64,000 bases of DNA. Source: Blastobasis lacticolella. Taxonomy: Eukaryota > Arthropoda > Insecta > Lepidoptera > Blastobasidae. The position numbers were made by a program, and so were the translations under genes. Where the stretch lies: assembly GCA_905147135.1 (NCBI GenBank), contig LR990055.1, forward strand, positions 1,550,001 to 1,614,000, written 5' to 3'. Below, piece by piece: positions 44,936 through 56,914 of this stretch (its first letter is position 1; every line of letters begins with the position of its first letter). The notes beneath the pieces were generated by a model. That model saw nothing but the letters and a program-made list of their open reading frames with translations. It did no database searches and was not told the origin of the DNA.

Positions 44936-45423
44936 TGACGGATCACGGTCAATAGTATGGACTAATGTGGTCAATAGTACGGACTCATGACGATGAAAAC
45001 GGAAGTGGGAGTGCGCCCTCTGGTGGGGCGTGCTGACAGAGTCTCGACGGCACGACTCGGGCCGAGTGGCGGCCATTCTTGGCGCGACCGCCGCCGAGGA
45101 GTGACGCGTCTTGAAACTGTCTCCACATTTCGTTTGTTTACGTTTGAAGTTCATTAATAGAAAGTGTTATTTACGTTTAAAAATAAAGTAATTTTAAAAT
45201 CACCTTTGAAATAAGAAAGTAAATTACCTCAACTGCCTACATTTGTAATACCGCTCTGAATTCTAGTGAAATTATAAGTGATGTGCAAAAATGAAATGGA
45301 ATAAATACAGTGGAGTAAATGTGAACCTTTTCTTTAATTTATCTGGACGAATACGACCTAATACTGATATCACCACCCTGATGACAATGATCCTGATACA
45401 CCCCTTTCCTTCACGCGACGACA
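44936..45423. repeat. LTR (left) of LTR element 2
   Basis: 488 bp. GC-rich middle ('CTCGACGGCACGACTCGGGC'), AATAAA-containing AT-rich second half ('AAAAATAAAGTAATTTT'). Confidence 0.93.
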
Positions 45424-46839
45424 TCAGAATCGGTGATGACGAACGCAACGCCCAAGAGATGGTATGATGAAAAGCAACAAAGAAAATGCAGATACGCTAC
45501 GTGAAAGCGTAATAATAAAAGAAAGGTGATTACTCGATCCAGTTGAGTTGCCTACATTAAAATGTAAAATGATTTAACATGTTCAAAGCGCAGCCAAGAG
45601 TCCAAACACCCCGAGATATAAGACAAAGACTTCGTCAGAAAGATTGGGGGATTCATAAAGTAAACAGCAGATCATCTGTACCAAATGGGTCATGGTCAAG
45701 GCAGACCCCGGGCCTTCGAGAGCACCACTGGGATATCGACAACATTATTAAAAATCTAGTGAAACTTACTATGGACGGCACTTTGGTATGGCTTCTTTGT
45801 TTTTGTTAAATTTAATTTAGATTACTCATGTAAAATATTTTCCTTTTTAAATATAAAATTGAGTTAGTTAAATAATTTGCGTAGTTCTAAATTAGCCAGC
45901 TAAAGTTTATTCAATGACTTTAAAGTAAACGCTTACATTTAGGTTCATTTAGCAGTGTGGTTTGACACCACAAGTAAATTAATTGCTTAGATTTCTGCAG
46001 ATTAAATAAAATCAAACAATTAAAAACGGTGTATATTAATTTTTTATTTTTGTTTTACTAATACAATTATTTTCTTCTATTGCATAACAATGATGCACAA
46101 CGGTTCGCTTCACCTACGAGAACAACATTGGAATGCAACGCTGGACTGGTAGCCTCAACGTGATAGTTTCAACATGGGACGACGATGGTAGACAATCTGC
46201 GAGTGGACATGACTGAGAAATGATGTGATATTAACAGTTCCTCTCTATCTGGTGAGTCCTATACATAATTATTACTTAGTAGAAACCTGTGCTGAAGAGG
46301 CTCCCTAGCGGATTTTAGGAGTTATTTACTTTGACAATTAAGAAAAGTATTCTGACAGAAACACTATTGATACCCTTAGTAGAGAGAATGGCAGGTTTAT
46401 TTGTATCTTTAGTGAAACTACAAATAGAAAGAATGTAAACAAAACATAAACAACGTCAGTTACGTCAGTGTTACAATTTGTTGGTAAAAATGTCAAAAAC
46501 TACTGCTAAGTTTAAAAATGTTAGCTTTTGCGGGTACCTATGTCAATTAATGTAGGCTGTCTGATAGAAAGTTACTAAGAAAAAAATCACTCCACAAAAA
46601 TAGTAAGAATTATGTTAAATCCGTCCCAATGTCAAACAGTGTTTATAGTAAAAAAAGTGTTATTTAATCTAAGATTATTTTACCATCTTGAAACATGGTG
46701 CGCTATGATTTTACGTATTACCAACATCACGTCAGTTATCAGAAAACAAGAATAAGAAATACTTGGAAAGCATAGTGCTATTATTTTTATAAATTGAGTA
46801 CGTAAGCATAGTTATGGTGGTGCTGCTGCTGACTGACTT
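45424..46839. other. interior of LTR element 2, first part
   Basis: No gag-like frame. 45690-45745 is a scrap of SINE-B ('GTCAAGGCAGACCCCGGGCC' with GGGATATCGAC). The rest is AT-rich without recognisable features. Confidence 0.5.
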
Positions 46840-47035
46840 CTTCTTCTTGATCGTTGCCTCACTGCTGAGGATCCTGACATCTTCAGTAAACTGCATGTCT
46901 CCATCGGTTTCGATGAATCGTTCGGATATTTGGTCCACCCATCTCTTCGGACTTCGGCCTCTGGGTCTCTTGCCTTCGACTTTTCCCGTCACCATAAGTC
47001 GTTCCAGATTGCTGATTAAGTAAATATTTGATAAT
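46840..47035 (-). mobile_element. RTE-like LINE C-terminal fragment
   Basis: The minus-strand frame reads 'GKVEGKRPRGRSPKRWVDQI', the G-K-R-x-R-G-R-x-x-x-x-W-x-D-x-I pattern at the end of RTE polymerases. It lies inside LTR element 2. Confidence 0.65.
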
Positions 47036-48680
47036 AACAGTGTGGCAGGGATGCCGTAGCAGTGAGTTTGTGGAACAATTAGCTGGTGTACTTTAGGATG
47101 TTGTCTTAGAGATAGGATAGGCTTCACATATTCTTCGAATGTGCAAATTCAATAACGACCCCGCGATCTCCGCGATTTCTATGCGAGCGGGAGGGTGCAA
47201 ACATGTATCGAGAGAAAAAAAAAAAAAAGAAAAATTATTAGCGTGTTTGTTTACAGGAGAAATTCGAACGAAATTTTCCATATTTCAGTATAATGTTTGT
47301 TATTGTGGTCGTAGTTTCCCAATGTTGTAGAATAGAGAGATAAGATATCCGCGGTAAAAATGGGATCACCGATATACGTTTCTTTTAATACTACAAAAAA
47401 AAAAGGTAGTTTGGTTAGTAACGTAATTTTATATTAGTATCAAGTTATTTAACGAAAAAAAAAAGTAAACACGAGTAAGTGAACTGATTGACGGTAGATA
47501 ATTTCGAATTATGTTTTGAGTAACTAAAGATAAACCTGTGACTTAGTTCGACCTAAAACCATGTGTACTAAGTCAATGTGACTTAGTTTGACCTGGATAA
47601 AGACTTTGTTAGACGGATCAATCTAAGACGCTAACCCAATACGTGACGACTATCGAGCCGAGGTTTTTATGAGATTTATGTGATCGTTTTGTTTTCTCAA
47701 AATTTGTTGCATCATCGGATAAAGGTGATCGTGGTTTATCAGTGATGGTGGGCTAATGGAGCCTATGGGAGAGTTTTATGGTTGCTTACCGGCCTGATGG
47801 AGGCTATGGGAGCGTGGGTAATAGCAAGTAGTTGTTTTAAGCTTTGTGAGAAAGTGTTGAACGATAACGATGATGAGAAAGTCCAGATATTTTGGTGATA
47901 GTTCAATAGCCGGTTTTATAAATTATTTTTAGCTTCGAGTACTGAAATTTCCTTGATTACTGATATGAAGTAACTATTTTGAGTTCTGTTGTTGTGCCAG
48001 TAAGATGAGACAGTGTAAGCAATGGTGAGATTTCATATCCTTCTGCCAGTACAAGTTTTTAAGTACCTGAATTGTTGTTGAGGTCAAACATCCAGATTTA
48101 TTTGGCTGACTTGGAGTGACCCGGGAGTCATGTGTGTGACTCATTGGGCTAAGAGCCCCGAAAGTCTCGGATGTTGTGGCTGCAGATAGCAAATTTTATT
48201 TTGTAACTTTTTTAGAAGGCGGCTTGATATGGGATGCCTTCGTTATTACATTGTTAAATTGTTTCAAAATGGGAGCTTAAACGTAACGTAAAGTCTAGAT
48301 AGAGTATACTCGTTCGAACAGTTAAAATCGATGACGATGATTATTGCTTGTTTAGTTTTGGTGTGGCAACAAATGGACTATTGTTACCTATACCTGGCGT
48401 ATCAAATAGACGTGAGAGCTTCTTATTATTAAACTTCTGATTTAGTTTTGATATTGGGCAGTAGAAATAATGTTTATTTTTATTTTATTTTATTTTGTTG
48501 TTTTTGTAGAGATGACACCATAAACAGTTGTTCGGATCGGTGACGATTACTTGTTGTGTAACTCGTAGACCGTTATTGACCGGGTTATGATAGCAGAATG
48601 ACTGTTACCTATCACTGACTTAGTACAGATTTGGTCGAAGGATTGACCACGAGCTGAGAATCTATAGACAGCTTCTATTT
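47036..48680. other. interior of LTR element 2, middle part
   Basis: Non-coding. Contains A-rich runs (47214-47228, 47394-47404, 47454-47464) and a short local repeat of 'GAGCCTATGGGAG'/'GAGGCTATGGGAG' near 47757-47812. Confidence 0.45.
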
Positions 48681-48685
48681 ATTTG

Positions 48686-49200
48686 TCCCGCCTGTGTGGC
48701 TCCCGCCTGTGTGGCTCCCGCCTGTGTGGCTCCCGCTTGTGTGGCTCCCGCTTGTGTGGCTCCCGCCTGTGTGGCTCCCGCCTGTGTGGCATCCCGCCTG
48801 TTTGGCATTTCGCCTGTGTGGCATAGTCTGTGTGACATTAAGTCTGTGTGGTATTTAGCCTGTGAGGCATTCTACCTGTATGGCATTTCGCCGGTGTGGC
48901 ATTTTTATGTGTGGCATTTTGCCTCTGTGAAATTTACCCGTGTGTGACATCTTACATGTATCGTGCTTTGGTAGACGTGACACAGGATATATGATGAATA
49001 AACTCATAGTTCGACGATTAGAGTGGCACTGACCAGAGTGACACCCAACCTGTGTGGCACCTAGTCTGTGTGGTATTTCGCTTGTGTGCAGGTCCAGTTG
49101 CGTGGCGGCCTGGTTGCGTGGCGGCCTGATGGCGTGGCGGCCCGACTGATGGCGTCCGTCGTGTGGTGGTTCGTCGCCTGTGTGTCATTCCTCCTGTATG
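48686..49200. repeat. 15-bp GTGTGGC minisatellite and diverged continuation
   Basis: About seven clean copies of CCTGTGTGGCTCCCG (48690-48790) decay into GCCTGTGTGGCATTT variants to about 48960. A second GTGTGGC/GCGTGGCGG cluster lies at 49040-49200. The frame at 48696-48947 (Ala-Cys-Val-Ala-Pro repeats) is a by-product of the repeat. Confidence 0.9.
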
Positions 49201-49837
49201 GTAACATTACTTATTCTTTTTAAATTAGGATGGCGCTGACGGATGACCAAAAATCATATGGCATTTAAAGAAGGAGTGTTTCAATCCCACTCGAAGTAAC
49301 ATTGGGTCTTTTGCTGAGTACTGAAAATTTGATGTAGGTATGTCACATATTTGTAGTGAATCTAAGTACCTACAGTATTGGACGTCGGGGACGATACGCG
49401 AGCTCTGTGATTGGGGCTTGTTTCCCACTCAATAAGAGCATCAAGGGGAAAACACTGGTGACGATGATTAAACCTTCTTCATTGGTGGTAATTGTGATAC
49501 GGTTTATGAACCGTCTGGTGTTATACCTTGTCACGCCTCTCTAATGAACTGAAGTCGTAGCTGAATTTATGTCGGCAACTTATAAAGAATAATTTATGTA
49601 CAAGATGATGTTGTTATCTCTCAATCTACAGAAGTTTAGTATGATAAATGATAATGGACGTATGTTTTATGTGAAGAATTGGTGGGTTAATGCAGTCGTG
49701 ATAGATCCAATCACATGATTCATAAGACTTATTTGGGTGATGTGTTGTGGTCAGAAGTGACCGAGCGAATATAGTACTGTGCTATGGTTTTCATGTTTCA
49801 GATTACACACGAGGACGTGTGTACAGCAGGACGGCCG

Positions 49838-50325
49838 TGACGGATCACGGTCAATAGTATGGACTAATGTGGTCAATAGTACGGACTCATGACGATGAAA
49901 ACGGAAGTGGGAGTGCACCCTCTGGTGGGGCGTGCTGACAGAGTCTCGACGGCACGACTCGGGCCGAGTGGCGGCCATTCTTGGCGCGACCGCCGCCGAG
50001 GAGTGACGCGTCTTGAAACTGTCTCCACATTTCGTTTGTTTACGTTTGAAGTTCATTAATAGAAAGTGTTATTTACGTTTAAAAATAAAGTAATTTTAAA
50101 ATCACCTTTGAAATAAGAAAGTAAATTACCTCAACTGCCTACATTTGTAATGCCGCTCTGAATTCTAGTGAAATTATAAGTGATGTGCAAAAATGAAATG
50201 GAATAAATACAGTGGAGTAAATGTGAACCTTTTCTTTAATTTATCTGGACGAATACGACCTAATACTGATATCACCACCCTGATGACAATGATCCTGATA
50301 TACCCCTTTCCTTCACGCGACGACA
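49838..50325. repeat. LTR (right) of LTR element 2
   Basis: 488 bp, same ends as the left LTR; differences noticed: GTGCACCC for GTGCGCCC, GTAATGCC for GTAATACC, and GATATACCC for GATACACCC. Confidence 0.93.
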
Positions 50326-50534
50326 TATGTATAATAACTATATATTTAAAAATACATAGGTAGTTTATCAGTTTTCTAGCACCCATAACACGTTTTGTTT
50401 ATTTTGGGGCTAGATTGTCCAAGCACATTTAGTCATTTATGTTTTGTTAAATTCTACACTTCAATGCTGAAATAAATACGCAGAGTTTGCGACTAGGGAT
50501 TTATTGACCACCACACTTGTGACAGGTACTTATG

Positions 50535-50837
50535 TTAAGTATTTCGTTGCAATTTTAAGATTAGCCATGTCAAGGCCAGAATATAAGAATGAAGAAAAGA
50601 TAAGAACGATAGTAAAGAGCACAGAGCATAGACAAACATAGACAACGGTGCGTTTTGTAAATAAATTCGAATTCCAACAAATTCAACAGTCGTAGCTAGT
50701 CGATTCTCCAATGACGTTCTCAACTCGATTCCAAGCCGGATATAACCAGACCACTTCGATGCCTCAGATAAAGTTGGCTGTGTTCGCATCGGCTCCGGTG
50801 CGAATGGAAATGCCGTGAAGTTTTTAATTAAATTCAC
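50535..50837 (-). other. open frame conserved between units 1 and 2, function unknown
   Basis: A 100-codon frame whose first 60 residues (e.g. 'LSEASKWSGYIRLGIELR') are kept with few changes in unit 2 at 57718-58026. Past about residue 60 the frames diverge by indels. No domain, signal peptide or splice context is recognised. The shared frame may simply reflect recent duplication. Confidence 0.25.
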
Positions 50838-51339
50838 ACTCGATGAAACGCATTAGTGAAATATCGTTGGAAGCGGCGAGAGGAAGCTTTCAGTTTTTCC
50901 TATTAATTGTTTTGTAAAATATAGCGTGCGAAAATTGTTGTTTGGTTGCCTTCCTTTTTTTAAATTAGACTGATTTTTTATTAGACTAGTTAGGCAATTC
51001 TCGCGCTGTGATATAGATTATCCATAAATATAATCTGGCCCCACGATACCGGCCTGCCCTGTAGCACTAATTAATGTACTGGAAACATGTAACAATATAA
51101 TATGTATTAATTAGATTTTTTCAAAAACATATTTGTATTTTTTTTGTATATCAAACTCGACATTTTCTTTAACCAAAAAACTGTATCAAACTTTACTGAA
51201 ATTCAACCACGACAATATTTGTCGGTCGAAAATAGTTGTAAAAATATATTTTGACTGCAATAAATGTTTCAATGTCATTATTAATGGAGGTATGTGGCTG
51301 GAAACAACGTCGAATTCGAGATGTCACAGCGTGAGAATT

Positions 51340-51505
51340 AGGCCCCAGGCATATGACCGCAATCTCACTTGGTGGTAAGTGACGATGCGGCCGTTGATGG
51401 AGGAACAGCCTATTTACTCTAGCCTTGAGGGCGTCTAAATAATAATGATCAGGGAACACACGCAGGCAACGCCTTCCGTTCCTTATTCCACTGGTTCTGG
51501 GCTCG
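51340..51505 (-). pseudogene. LINE polymerase C-terminal fragment, unit 1
   Basis: The minus frame reads 'FPDHYYLDALKARVNRLFLH', matching the F-P-x-x-Y-x-L-x-x-F-K-x-R-V-N-R pattern at the C-terminus of CR1/jockey-like LINE polymerases. A second copy is at 58615-58790. Confidence 0.7.
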
Positions 51506-51562
51506 ACTCGAGTCTCTCTAAACTTATTATGACGGTGTTAGTCTAACACCATAGGTATAAAC

Positions 51563-51627
51563 ATGTGCACATACACACCAAACACACATACACACACCAC
51601 ACACACATACACACACACACACACTCA
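51563..51627. repeat. CA-rich microsatellite
   Basis: ACACACATACACAC tracts; absent at the corresponding place in unit 2, where the sequence differs between 58786 and 59020. Confidence 0.85.
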
Positions 51628-52644
51628 TAGACCACCAGACATGTTATTTAATATTATTCAATTAGTTTTGCTTATTTGTTAATTTCTGTCAATCGTATAA
51701 CTTCCCAAGTCGCGTGACTTTTTAGACAGAGTCACAAAGTAAAAAACGGCCCGCTCATACAGTCTTGTTCAAAAATCTCAGGCTTACGTTGAAATGATAA
51801 TGTAGTATGAAAATTCAAACTAACTCCTTTTGCTATCTAGTGGAGTTCTAAAATACATATATTGAAGAGATAGTAACCAGTTGCAAGTAGTCGACCTAAT
51901 ATGGTACAAATTCGGAAATAAAAATTCTAGCAACGGGCATTCTCCATTCACAGCTTGCTTGGAATCACGTCCAATATCAAAGTTATATTAACAGCGGACT
52001 TTCTTCAATACCTTCGAAAGAGGCGCTGGTTTCAACTTTGTTACTTGAACTTATCATTAGGAAGTTCAGTTCCGAATTTTGCCACCGGTTTATGTGCAAT
52101 GAAGTGAGCGTATCTGTGGGGTGGGTTGTATGCAAGCGTTGCATGCATTGCAGTTTGCAAAACTATCCGAGATTCCAAGTCGAAGTGGAAAGATATAACG
52201 ATGTCCGTTCTTAGTGTGGTCGGTAGCTTAAACTTTGATTATTTTGTTTTGAATTGTGGATAGTTACACATATGAAGCGTCGGTAGCCTACTGGCAAAGA
52301 GGTCCGACTCGTACCCTCGTAATGTATTCATCGGATAGGAACACAATGTTTTTTAAAATAACATTATTGTTTGGCTCCGGTATTACGTAAAGCGGAGATA
52401 TGTATGGTCTGTCCAAACTGACTTGGTCTTCTTATTTGGTGAAAAAACAAGACCCAGAATCACAAGTTGCCGTATCAATCACGCATCGTATACTGTGCAT
52501 ATTTAATGTCTAGAATTTTATAAGAATCACATAGATTGTTAATTTCCACGAATATTGCTGCAAATTATCCATTTAAATTCATAATTTCCAAATAAGACAA
52601 GTCAGTCTGGACAAATTTTATAGGTTGATTACGTATTGTCTAAG

Positions 52645-52800
52645 TTATGTATATTAGTTGAACACTAACCGATGATATTTAACGAGATACCCCTGTTAAC
52701 AGGGTCACGAAGGTCAGATGGCAGTCGCTCACACTGTAATCACGTAATCTTCCAAATCCTTGATCATGGCCAAAGCGTGCGAGAGCACAGCTAATACATT
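52645..52800 (+). mobile_element. SINE-B fragment in unit 1
   Basis: 'GTTGAACACTAACCGATGAT', 'CCCCTGTTAACAGGGTCACG' and 'CAGATGGCAGTCGCTC'. It has a deletion relative to unit 2 (60005-60235), which retains the 'GGAAAACATCGTGACGAT' block. Confidence 0.65.
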
Positions 52801-53304
52801 AATGCTCAAATTACCACATTCATAAGTGGTGTATCTGACAGAGTAGAAAATAGCATCAATTTAAAAGAGATAGTTAGTCCTTGTACAAGTGGAACAATGT
52901 GCCTTCGAGGTGTATGTATGGATGTAAACTCTTTATTCCATAATAAATAATTACAGGAATGTCAAAAGTATAATTTTACAATGCAAACACGAGCTCCACA
53001 ATGGGATTTCTTTCGGCCAACCTTTTGTATGAAATAACAGAAGCTAAAACATTCCCAAGCCTTTCACAAAGTTTCTAAATCCACACTCCAGTGAAAATTG
53101 CGACGAAACAAAAGAGAAGCTAGTAGGGACTTTAAAATTCTCTGTATGAGGTGGATGTTTGAAATTATGACAACACGGAATGTTTAAGCGTTTTCCGGCT
53201 ATAGTTCATGCCAAGAGGATTGGCAGTTACGGACATTGAGCTCTCGGTTAGAACTAATTTGCAAGTGTTCACGGTGATGTAATGATTTAAAAATGATTTT
53301 TTAT

Positions 53305-53465
53305 GTAATACAGCAGACAAACAGGCAAGCGGGCCACCTGATGGAAAGTGGTCAACGCCGCCTATGGACATTAGCAACACTAGGGGCGCTACCAAAGCGT
53401 TGCCCGCGTTTAAGAAGACCTTTAATATACCTCTTGAACGATCCCATGTCAAGTACAAATCCATA
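53305..53465 (-). mobile_element. CR1-like LINE 3' fragment, unit 1
   Basis: 'GCGGGCCACCTGATGGAAAG', 'CGCCTATGGACATTAGCAAC' and 'GTTGCCCGCGTTTAAGAAGA'. Same insertion as 60765-60905. Confidence 0.7.
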
Positions 53466-53750
53466 TTCTTTTTGGGCATTCCACAAAAAACAAATAAATG
53501 ATAATTAAGCATTGGACCAAGTAATTGTGGGTGTGGTAATGCGTGTATTACGGATATGCCCAAAAATATGGCACGTTAATGGTTTATCATCGCCATAAAA
53601 ATTGAATCAAGGGGCAGTCCTCCTTACAAAGTAAGGAGTTTCTTTCATCATTATTAGTAACTTGAATACAAATGTAATATTAATAACTAGTTGACACGGC
53701 GCGACTTCGTTCGCGCATCCTATTTTTTTCTTGCTTATAATCCTTCCACT

Positions 53751-54007
53751 GGCCGTGTGGTGTCCGGCGGAGTAGAATAGCACCAACCCCTTACACTCAT
53801 GGGTGTCGTACAAGGCGACTAATGTTTTCGAGGCAAAAGATCAAGAGTCTCCGTAGTCTGGAAAATGGGCAGCAGCATTTTCCATTGTATTATTTAAACA
53901 TTGCGATCTCCAACCCGCCTGCCAAGCGTGGAGACTATGGCAATGACCTCCCCTTTCGTGGGCGAGGCCCTAAGTCTTGCAGTGGACTGTTACGGGCTGT
54001 AATGATG
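53751..54007 (+). mobile_element. SINE-C with 12-bp target duplication, unit 1
   Basis: 257 bp between exact AATCCTTCCACT repeats at 53739-53750 and 54008-54019. Starts 'GGCCGTGTGGTGTCCGGCGG' and ends in AATGATG. The full length defines the family consensus together with 13026-13283. Confidence 0.88.
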
Positions 54008-54507
54008 AATCCTTCCACTTGAATAATTCTATCTATGATTGAAAACCGCATTAAAATCCGTTGCGTAGTAAGATCTAAGCGTACATAGATACAGACGGCG
54101 GGAAGCGACTTTGTTCTATAGTAAAGATACACATTTTATAAATTCCAAGCATAACAAGTTCACAATTTCTCTCGGCAAGTCACGTAAAAATGAAATGTAG
54201 AGTTCTACTGATTTATAATGTAGAGATCGCGGACAGATGCCTCGCAGCCGGAGGTAAAGCGGGTAAAGTGAACAAAACCTCCGGCGGCTACACTCTACTT
54301 TTTTGCGAAGTTTTATAGCGCATACGGGAGCCGGTAGAGTCGACTCTATCAATCATTTTTGATGAACCGTGTGTTAAGGGGTTAGCCGGGTTCAGCGGAA
54401 ACAAATGGTGTGTTTTTCTTACTGTTGTGAGTGTGTAAAGGTTTGCTCATGTTAGACGGAATCATGGAGTCATCCTTTGTTTGCACAAAATACACGACGA
54501 CAATGAC

Positions 54508-54816
54508 GACCTAAGTGGTTCAGTTGGTTAACATGCCACGTATCAGTTATCTAGCACCTATAACACAAGCTTTGCTTACTTTAAATAAATAATCGTGGAC
54601 AAATTCACGCAGCGCCATCTAGCCCCAAAGTAAGCAAAGCTTGTGTTATAGGTGCTAGATAACTGATAAACTACTTATATACTTTTAAATACATAATTAT
54701 TATACATAGAACCCCCAGACCCGAAACAGAAATTAAAATTCATCATTTCAATTTCTGCCCGGCCGGGAATCGAACCCGGGACCTCTTGCGTGACAGACCA
54801 GCCACTCAGGTCGTCA
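54508..54816. mobile_element. palindromic SINE-A pair
   Basis: A plus-strand head (54508-54540) jumps directly to the tail block (54541-54582) and is followed by an almost complete minus-strand SINE-A (about 54583-54816, B box near 54770). The arms 54541-54582 and 54627-54668 are perfect 42-bp reverse complements with a 44-base spacer. Unit 2 carries an ordinary plus-strand SINE-A at the equivalent place (61957-62215). Confidence 0.88.
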
Positions 54817-55366
54817 ATCAGGATGAATGAGTTCAGTGAAATTAATTGAATAGTACTATCACAATTAATATGTGAAAAAGTTCATGTACCAACGAAGAGT
54901 GATTAATGAATAGTTTGACAAATTCGGCGAGTAGTTTCTATACATTCCATACTTTAATCGAAAAACATTAAACGCCAATCTGTTATTACGTAAGTCATAC
55001 CTATCAAAAATAACATGATTAGGAAACTACTAATCGAGAACTCCAATAAATGGAATACACTATCCAAAAAGTTGAGACAATCCACTCATAGGCTCAATGC
55101 GTCTCTACTCAATTCCCTGCTCCGTTAAACTTTAAACCGTATTGAGTACGAATGCTCTCGCAAACCCTGTTTGACTTCAGAAAGTAATTCCCGCTCAGCG
55201 TTATTGTTAACAATGCCCATTCACTTTATTCTTTAAACATCTTCAAGCTCATTTCTAATGGGCTCCACCTGCGAACGAGTTGAGAAAGTTAAAGCATATT
55301 TAAATGAAACTCAGAGGCAATTTGTATTTTTAGAGGAAATATAATCTTTATTACAAGCTTTCATTT

Positions 55367-55890
55367 AACTTACAATGTTTGTATGTTACTATGTATTTTC
55401 GGGGAAACTCTTGCAAGCCTAATTTGACACACTTCCCGGTGTTCAATTGAGCTGAAATTTGGTTTACGTATGTGCATTAATATGGTATTGTGGAGGTGGT
55501 CTGATGGTGGAGTCGGAAGGTAGTTATAGGAACTACTGAACGCAACAAGATGACCCCATCGTGTTTGGGCTCTATGAAATAATCTTGATTGAGAACTATG
55601 CGATAAAAACGAGTCTCAACAGATTATAAATTATACTTTTTATAATCTGTCCAGTCTAAACATGTTGGCAGACAGTACGTCCACAGGCGAGAAATTTAAA
55701 TGATGCGTTGTGACTGTACGTTGAAGGGCGGGGTACATTTTCTTATAAGTTTCTTATGACACTACATCGACTGACGATAGGTACTTTTGCTTTTAGGTAT
55801 TAGGAAGAGCTGTATCCACTGTCATCTTGTAAGCACTTTCGTATTTCTTATCGTCAAATTTTAGCGCCTTTCCGGATTCCCATTGAGCGT
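55367..55890. other. spacer between duplication units 1 and 2
   Basis: Present once. AT-rich with no gene. The start ('AACTTACAATGTTTG') continues from the end of unit 1, whereas unit 2 jumps at the same point into unit 3. Confidence 0.5.
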
Positions 55891-56914
55891 CGGTGAAAAA
55901 ACTACTAAGTTTACAGTAAACACAAAAAGGCACCGTTATGTGTTTGAACATAACTAAATCCTGCAGCGTAGCCTCGAGCCCTTATCCCATAGCTGCATAG
56001 ATGGAAATTATATTGTTTGTGGGGATGAGGTGCCGGTTTTTGAAGTACCTACCTGAGGTACGTTTCTATTTTATACGACTATAGTGGCAAAGTATTCGGC
56101 TTGTGTGACACGTATCGGATTGTGTAACAGGTTTTTACAACTTACTGGGCAGGCATTTGAATCCAGCTTTGACCGCCATCTCACCTGCTGCTAAGTGACG
56201 ATGCGGGCGAACATCCAGGCCGATCTGTCGGTCTTCGAGTAATGTACACAGTCCTTATTCGGTCACCAACAAGTGTAAACGATTCGGTTGGCCATATTCG
56301 GTCAGCGACTAGTGTAAACAGGTACTCAGTTCGCCCGTACTCAACAAACGTAAACACGCCAGAAATTACTCTACTTAATTTCAAGCTGCAAGTTTGTACA
56401 AGATTGAACTGGAAAGAGTTCACTAGTTTGTAGCTAATATCGAGACCGCAGTAACGTTGAACAATTACGTCCCCTTTGACTTACAAACTGTATTTCCAGC
56501 TCCTTTGACGCTGCACATCCATTTCCAGCCACATACATTACCGCAATAGAAGCACAGCAACGAATGAAAAAGGAAAAGAACGGGGTCTGCGGCGAAAAAA
56601 CCAAACGTAACGTTGGTTTTCCATTCCGGATACTGCAGATAGCTCGCAACGATTATTCCATTTTCCAAAACATGAAAACGCCACTGGAACCTGGAATGTT
56701 TTTCGTGTATCGCTGATGCGTTTTTGGCTGCTCCTTTTTAATTCTCTTTTGTTTATGGATTTGGCTCGCTCGCGTTGCGGATAATTCGGATTGTTGCTAG
56801 TTTTTTGCTCACAATATTAAATCCAAATAAGACATTTTGGTTTTACTTAGGTGTACGATGACATCTTGTGGTCTCTCTGAAGGGTTAAAGTTCGTAACGA
56901 AGTAATAAAAATAT

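Larger units (their letters stand above)
44932..50329. mobile_element. coding-less LTR retrotransposon 2, 4-bp target duplication
   Basis: Element 44936-50325, flanked by TATG at 44932-44935 and 50326-50329. Two 488-bp LTRs (44936-45423 and 49838-50325) start TGACGGATCACGG and end CACGCGACGACA; I see only three differences between them. The unoccupied site is retained in units 2 and 3. The 4414-bp interior lacks gag-pol and holds other debris: a SINE-B scrap, an RTE fragment and minisatellites. No clear primer-binding site starting TGG follows the left LTR. It is a recent insertion of a non-autonomous element. Confidence 0.9.
44817..50455 (+). mobile_element. SINE-A copy split by LTR element 2
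   Basis: Head and first body part at 44817-44935 (B-box region degenerate: 'GGTTTAATTCCCGGCC'), second part from 50326 with 'CTAGCACCCATAACACG'. The two halves join at TATG, the target site of the LTR element. The uninterrupted forms are at 57384 and 63720. Confidence 0.85.
43215..55366. repeat. tandem duplication unit 1 (interrupted by LTR element 2)
   Basis: After removing LTR element 2 this is about 6.8 kb and matches unit 2 (55995-62838) in order. Anchor pairs: 43877/56691 ('GGAACCTGGAATGTTTTTCG'), 44342/56915 (SINE-B), 50521/57711, 51382/58658 ('CGATGCGGCCGTTGATGG'), 53751/61201 (SINE-C) and 55190/62670. Differences include an extra 237-bp piece at about 44041-44277, a CA repeat at 51563-51627 and a rearranged SINE-A at 54508-54816. 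No conserved gene was found inside the unit. Confidence 0.85.

Noticed and set aside
45579..45809. 76-codon frame in LTR element 2
   Set aside because: Crosses a SINE-B scrap and has no gag- or protease-like motif.
48696..48947. Ala/Cys/Val/Pro repeat protein
   Set aside because: Direct translation of a 15-bp minisatellite inside a non-coding LTR element.
53607..54352. Short open frames duplicated at 61057-61802
   Set aside because: They are shared only because units 1 and 2 are duplicates, and they overlap the SINE-C insertion; no independent coding evidence.
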